This document shows, piece after piece, positions 17,101 through 20,397 of a stretch of 20,397 nucleotides of DNA. Position numbers and translations under genes: made by a program. Every line of letters begins with the position of its first letter. The first letter of the stretch is position 1. Source of the DNA: an uncultured Eubacteriales bacterium (lineage in GTDB: Bacteria > Bacillota > Clostridia > Christensenellales > DTU072); NCBI GenBank assembly GCA_902766325.1, contig CACXDF010000162.1, positions 1 to 20,397 on the forward strand. Direction: 5' to 3'. A model generated the notes under the pieces. The model saw only the letters and a program-made list of their open reading frames with translations, made no database searches and was not told where the DNA came from.

Positions 17101-20100
17101 TCCGCTTATAAAGAGGCAGGTACCTATTATACGGAGTATGACGCTGTATACGAGTCTTTTTCCGATTCCGTTTCTTACACCTTGACCTACCAGGCCGCCG
17201 CAAACGAGCAATACGAGGGATACGGCACGTCTTTCGTTACCTCCTATAAACTGGATGATACGAACGATATCTTTATGGGGTGGTACTTTGATTTCTTATA
17301 TAAACAAAAGGCGGACTTCCCGTTGCATATCAATCGCAATACCACCATTTATGCCCGTTACGAATCTTCAACGTATATTTCGGAAGGTTTATTTTACGAA
17401 AACAACGCAGACGGTTATTATTCCGTATCCGGCTACTCGGGAAACGATTCTTATGTTATTATCCCCGAGACGTATAAAGATTTGCCGATAACGAGCATAA
17501 ACGATTATGTCTTCGGCAAAAACGTATCGTATATTCGCTTACCTTCGAGAATAAACGAATTGGCGGAAAACGCTTTCGTCAATTCGGCTTGGTATCGTTC
17601 TTATCCGGGCGACTTCGTGATCTACGGCGATAACATTCTCGTCGGGTATAAGGGTAACGCTAAAGAAGTTCATATTCCCGCGGGTATTACGCTCGTATCG
17701 AACGGCATATTCCGTAATAATCTTTCGATCGAAAAGGTCGTATTGCCGGAATCCATTACGTCGATCGTCGACGATATGTTTTACGGTTGCGCCAATTTAA
17801 AGAGCATTCATATCGGTAAGAATATACGTAGTATCGGTTCTCATGCTTTTTACGGGTGTACGTCTTTGGAGCGAGTGGAGATCGAAAGCGGTTCGGCTTT
17901 GAACACCATTTCCGCAATGTCGTTTGAAGGAACCAAATGGTTTGATTCTCAAACGGACGATTGTATCATTCTCAATAATATTTTCTATAAGTATTGCGGC
18001 GAATCTTCCGTATTGCACATACCGGAAGGCGTCGTGTCTATCGCGGCGGACGCTTTTGCCGGCAATATGAATCTACGGACGGTCTATTTCCCGAATTCTT
18101 TAAGAACCGTATTCCAGAGAGCCTTTGCGAACAGTTCCGTATCCGAGGTTCATTTATACAGTTCCGGTTCTTCTTTGGCGTATATCATGGAGTCGGCTTT
18201 CGAGGGTTGCTATAATCTGACCAACTTCGAGTTCGGACATGCGACGATCCTTGCCGAAATACACGAAAAAGCGTTTTACGGCTGTTCTTCGCTCGGCGAT
18301 GTCGAACTGCCTCTCTCGCTTATTTTGCTTGACAAATACGCCTTTGCGTATTCCGGCGTCAAGAACGTCGTCTTTAACGGAAACGGCGGTATACGGTCGA
18401 TCGGAGAGGGCGCTTTTATGTGCTGCTATTATCTTTCGTCTTTCGATATGGGTAAATGCTCCATTATGACGTCCGTCGGAGATAAAGCGTTTTACGAGTG
18501 CATTTCTCTTTCGACGTACAAGAGCAGTGCATCCGCTACGACGAACATCGGCGCGGAAGCCTTTTATAACTGTCGTTCTTTAGTTGTTTTTTCGGTCAAC
18601 AGTAAGGCTATCAAAACGATCGGAGCAAACGCTTTTTATAACGTCAACAACAGCGTCTTTGCCGCGGAGTCGACCAATACCATGGTTATTCTCGGTAACG
18701 TGCTCCTTTCTTATCGCGGGTCCGAACAACGCGTCGTTATCCCCGGGAATATCGTCTTATTGTATAACTCCGCGTTTGAAGGCAATACTCACATAATAGA
18801 AGTCGGCTTTGCGTCGAAAAACATCCTTACCGGAATCAACGACCGTGTGTTCTACGGATGCAGCAATCTTATTTCTATCGACTTTCCCGGCAGTATCGTT
18901 TCGGTTGGAGACGACGTTATGACGGGTACCGCATGGTATAACGAAAAGCTCAGAAGCAACGATTATATTATCATCGGCAATACGCTCGTTAAGTACAACG
19001 TCCAAAGCGTTCGGGATGCCGTTATCCCGCAAAACGTATCCGTGATCAATAAAAACGCGTTTAGCGGAATGAGCGTATACGATATCAAGATCGGAGAGAA
19101 CGTAACTTTAATCAAAGCGGGCGCTTTCGACGGTATCGTTCCGGCGACCTGGACGGAAGGCAACAACGCGTGTCAAGGCTTCACGCTCACGATGGAAACG
19201 GCGAACCCTCCGAGATTGGAATATGACGAGAGATTTGAAAACTGTTATCAGATCTATGTCGAAGACGAAGACGTTTTGGATACCTATCGTCTGAACGTCG
19301 ACTGGAAGGTACAGTTCGACCGGATCAAAGTAATAGAGAGATATTTGCTCGCCTATTCGGTTAAACAGGGAGAAGGTTCTCCCATCGATCCCGAATACGT
19401 GCACGCGCTGTATAGTTCTCGTTCGGTCAACACCGTTTCTACCGCGCAAAAACAATATGAATTCGTCGGTTGGTTCGTCGATGAAGACTGCTTTAATGCC
19501 GTGCAATACCCGCTTATTTTGACTAAAAATACAACGTTGTACGCCAAATGCGTTAACTACAATATCGGTAGCAATCCCGAGTCGTTTACATTAGATATTA
19601 TAAACGACGGTTCGGGCAATTATACGATCAAAGAATACAGTGATACAAGCGACAAAAAGGTCGTCGTGATCACCGAGCAGGCAGGACGGAAGATTACTTC
19701 CATTACCGGTCACCTCGGTTACATTAAGACGGATAAATCGCTATACTATTCTATCGGATCGGCAGTTGACGAAAACGTCTACGTATTTAACGACGAGTCG
19801 ATCATCGGCGAACAATACTATTCGTCCGCCGCGGGCGGCGTCTATATAGACGGCACGGATTACTATTTGAGAAGACGCGTTTCCGTATCCTCCGATAGGA
19901 TCGGGACGAGAATTGCCGACGGGACGTATACTGTCGGCAGGAGAGGAAATCTCTATTTGACGACCGGCGATTATCAGAACAGTACGGAATACTTCACGTT
20001 GACGCTGATGGAAAATCGTGATATCTTCATTAAAAATCCGGACGATCCTACTGAATTCGTGTTTTACGATAAGAACGTGTATCCGGGGAATAATTATGAA

Positions 20101-20397
20101 TTTTATCGGCGAAACGATACGATTGAAGAGATCGCTTTTGCGAACAACTGCACCATTGAGACGTTGGACGAAAACTGCTTTGCCGGTATGGTCTCGTTAA
20201 AAAAGATCACTTTGCCCGCCAGTATTAAGACCATTGCCGCCAATGCGTTTGCCGATTGCGCCTCGTTGGAGGAGATCGTTTTCTCGGATGGGATCTCGGA
20301 CGTTATCATCGAGAGCTATGCGTTCAATCGTTGTACCTCTCTCGTTAATCTGACCGTACCCGAGGGTATTAAAGAAATTAAAGATCATGCGTTCATC
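14185..20397 (+). CDS. Second giant BspA-like LRR_5 lipoprotein (LRR-B), 3' end outside window
   Basis: The frame is open for 2071 codons from the ATG at 14185 to the window edge and still encodes repeats there (DHAFI), so the gene is truncated by the window. AGAGG (14175-14179) precedes the ATG at 5 nt, and only 35 bp separate it from the end of LRR-A, implying one operon. Residues 1-23 are a lipoprotein signal ending FVAC (Cys23). A Big_3-like domain (about 35-145, ending RKTVTLIYGKFVMNFVLEL) and Flg_new-like modules (about 148-385; GYDFIGWKN, GYSFSGWET, YQFLGWYV) follow. LRR_5 repeats then run from about 405 with two more Flg_new-like modules near 997-1062 and 1705-1791. A non-LRR stretch (about 1792-1980) precedes the last repeats. 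About 38 repeats are visible by eye. It is a collinear paralog of LRR-A. It is probably surface exposed and lipid anchored, with adhesion or binding as an inferred role. Confidence 0.92.
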   Translation, partial: MKIKKLLLLFVLSICLTIVFVACNNRTDAEGNDVDYSSIKSVEVDKSSVEFGFMLSDFDIGKVRLIVTYLPESEKGLALKAKQDEEAAKNGTTVTEYDYSVKMNATMDMVKAEDVEKLSTSGRKTVTLIYGKFVMNFVLELIDDTETNLYKVTFYDYDGETRLADLQYVKEGGRAIVPAINARKGYDFIGWKNKLTDKIETYDNITEDTDFVATFEPSVRKVKFLVRYRYNNASGVPVNNDPPKEIVISSIELPRGESAAVHYPDPIDIQGYSFSGWETGSETAEESIYYGIYYKDLYDITFVYRVFDNEEKRYSDSLIVRSVGHYSDDHTISAPTDAMCREEISPANDYQFLGWYVIHDGKRVNVSFPYEMDTVFESTFYGNYVDINAGSSGLSYKPAGNNTCVVSGYHGDETILVIPEKTVVNGVLCDVSGIDDGVFKNNTVTRYVVSAENKYFSVREGVLYSKDGRILYAYPAASSVTSFSVLDGVEEISSYAFYMAEQLENVSLPDTLLQINDYAFSRCSSLQEIIIPKNVVIIEEGAFRMTGENAIASVVFRGTKLTELGDEAFFGLSKLLRFDLPASVKTIGDGVFYGMSALQKITAENNSNFVIYNGSLYSSDYKTLILYPAQYDESDNPELYVHENCQLVKRGAFFNALIACITFSSPCELEAYSIVCPSLEALRFSTSSFRINKQQFEQSFGGFMPSKFYVLTGDDGFDEYADKVNVIHYQTRDWQGYKDFSLSGYIYSETDTAITILGYNGVATELFIPEMYNGKAVAAIAPYAFYGNTSITSVSIPVLMRSIGAYAFYGCSALTSVTMSRVAGSALEEIGDYAFYNCVSLKNVYFESSLTLSSFGKFVFDNTLYVKNADQFLIMGGVLIKYTGLSATVTVPATVVIIAADSFKDVGYMTSISFVGNNLRYVDEYAFQNCIGLKEVVFPSSVRYVADYAFYGCTYLFSVKYGAKESEVTRGYSAYKEAGTYYTEYDAVYESFSDSVSYTLTYQAAANEQYEGYGTSFVTSYKLDDTNDIFMGWYFDFLYKQKADFPLHINRNTTIYARYESSTYISEGLFYENNADGYYSVSGYSGNDSYVIIPETYKDLPITSINDYVFGKNVSYIRLPSRINELAENAFVNSAWYRSYPGDFVIYGDNILVGYKGNAKEVHIPAGITLVSNGIFRNNLSIEKVVLPESITSIVDDMFYGCANLKSIHIGKNIRSIGSHAFYGCTSLERVEIESGSALNTISAMSFEGTKWFDSQTDDCIILNNIFYKYCGESSVLHIPEGVVSIAADAFAGNMNLRTVYFPNSLRTVFQRAFANSSVSEVHLYSSGSSLAYIMESAFEGCYNLTNFEFGHATILAEIHEKAFYGCSSLGDVELPLSLILLDKYAFAYSGVKNVVFNGNGGIRSIGEGAFMCCYYLSSFDMGKCSIMTSVGDKAFYECISLSTYKSSASATTNIGAEAFYNCRSLVVFSVNSKAIKTIGANAFYNVNNSVFAAESTNTMVILGNVLLSYRGSEQRVVIPGNIVLLYNSAFEGNTHIIEVGFASKNILTGINDRVFYGCSNLISIDFPGSIVSVGDDVMTGTAWYNEKLRSNDYIIIGNTLVKYNVQSVRDAVIPQNVSVINKNAFSGMSVYDIKIGENVTLIKAGAFDGIVPATWTEGNNACQGFTLTMETANPPRLEYDERFENCYQIYVEDEDVLDTYRLNVDWKVQFDRIKVIERYLLAYSVKQGEGSPIDPEYVHALYSSRSVNTVSTAQKQYEFVGWFVDEDCFNAVQYPLILTKNTTLYAKCVNYNIGSNPESFTLDIINDGSGNYTIKEYSDTSDKKVVVITEQAGRKITSITGHLGYIKTDKSLYYSIGSAVDENVYVFNDESIIGEQYYSSAAGGVYIDGTDYYLRRRVSVSSDRIGTRIADGTYTVGRRGNLYLTTGDYQNSTEYFTLTLMENRDIFIKNPDDPTEFVFYDKNVYPGNNYEFYRRNDTIEEIAFANNCTIETLDENCFAGMVSLKKITLPASIKTIAANAFADCASLEEIVFSDGISDVIIESYAFNRCTSLVNLTVPEGIKEIKDHAFI
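19740..20060 (+). repeat. Aromatic-rich non-LRR block in LRR-B similar to the LRR-A block
   Basis: Residues about 1855-1960 lack LRR_5 signatures. They show YY/YF-rich strands spaced like the LRR-A block, for example GEQYYSSAAGG, GTDYYLRRRVS, GNLYLTTGDY and STEYFTLTLMEN. Two roughly 50-residue units are suggested, but the match is weak and made by eye. In LRR-B the block follows the third Flg_new-like region near the right end of the window, not the N-terminal region. Confidence 0.4.

Noticed and set aside
8800..20397. CRISPR-like or satellite DNA suggested by the many short repeats
   Set aside because: The repeats are degenerate at DNA level, keep the reading frame and encode LRR_5 units; there are no identical repeats with unique spacers.

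Overview
The window looks like a chromosomal segment of a low-to-moderate GC Bacillota (Clostridia-type) anaerobe. Three things suggest this: the gene order rpmB (divergent) / Asp23 family / DAK2-FakA family / recG, a known Firmicute core arrangement; a histidyl-tRNA synthetase with a cysteine-paired insertion of the clostridial type; and giant BspA-like leucine-rich-repeat lipoproteins of the kind common in gut Clostridia. Assignment below class level is not possible from this sequence alone.

Layout. Positions 1-2404 (+) hold a housekeeping operon: the 3' part of hisS, a small thioredoxin and a class V cysteine desulfurase whose start nearly abuts the thioredoxin stop. A hairpin with T-runs on both sides (2423-2455) ends this operon and also the convergent rpmB gene (minus strand, 2475-2663). 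A 149-bp divergent intergenic region follows, with a good minus-strand promoter for rpmB and a plausible plus-strand promoter for the next operon: an Asp23/Gls24 protein (2813-3166), a FakA/YloV-type fatty-acid kinase (3204-4829) and recG (4826-6793), the last two joined by an ATGA overlap.

From 6887 to the right edge the window is an accessory surface-protein locus. Two giant lipoprotein genes lie head to tail only 35 bp apart: LRR-A (6887-14149, 2420 aa, complete) and LRR-B (14185 to beyond the window, 2071 codons open). Both have a lipobox signal peptide (FVAC), a Big_3-like N-terminal domain, InlB-B-repeat (Flg_new)-like modules and dozens of LRR_5 (BspA-type) repeats. A promoter with an extended -10 and a perfect 8-bp inverted repeat over its -10/start region precedes them, so the pair is probably one transcript of more than 13.5 kb.

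The main observation is that LRR-A and LRR-B are collinear paralogs. Landmark motifs match in order at a nearly constant offset (about 6785-6830 nt) over several kilobases. They differ mainly by a roughly 190-residue segment present only in LRR-A, and by unrelated C-terminal halves. That LRR-A segment contains three tandem units of about 50 residues rich in aromatic residues; similar units appear in LRR-B but near its far end, which points to module shuffling. The pair most likely acts at the cell surface in adhesion or polymer/host binding; this is inferred from family knowledge, not shown here. No RNA genes, CRISPR arrays, insertion sequences, transposases or attachment sites were seen.
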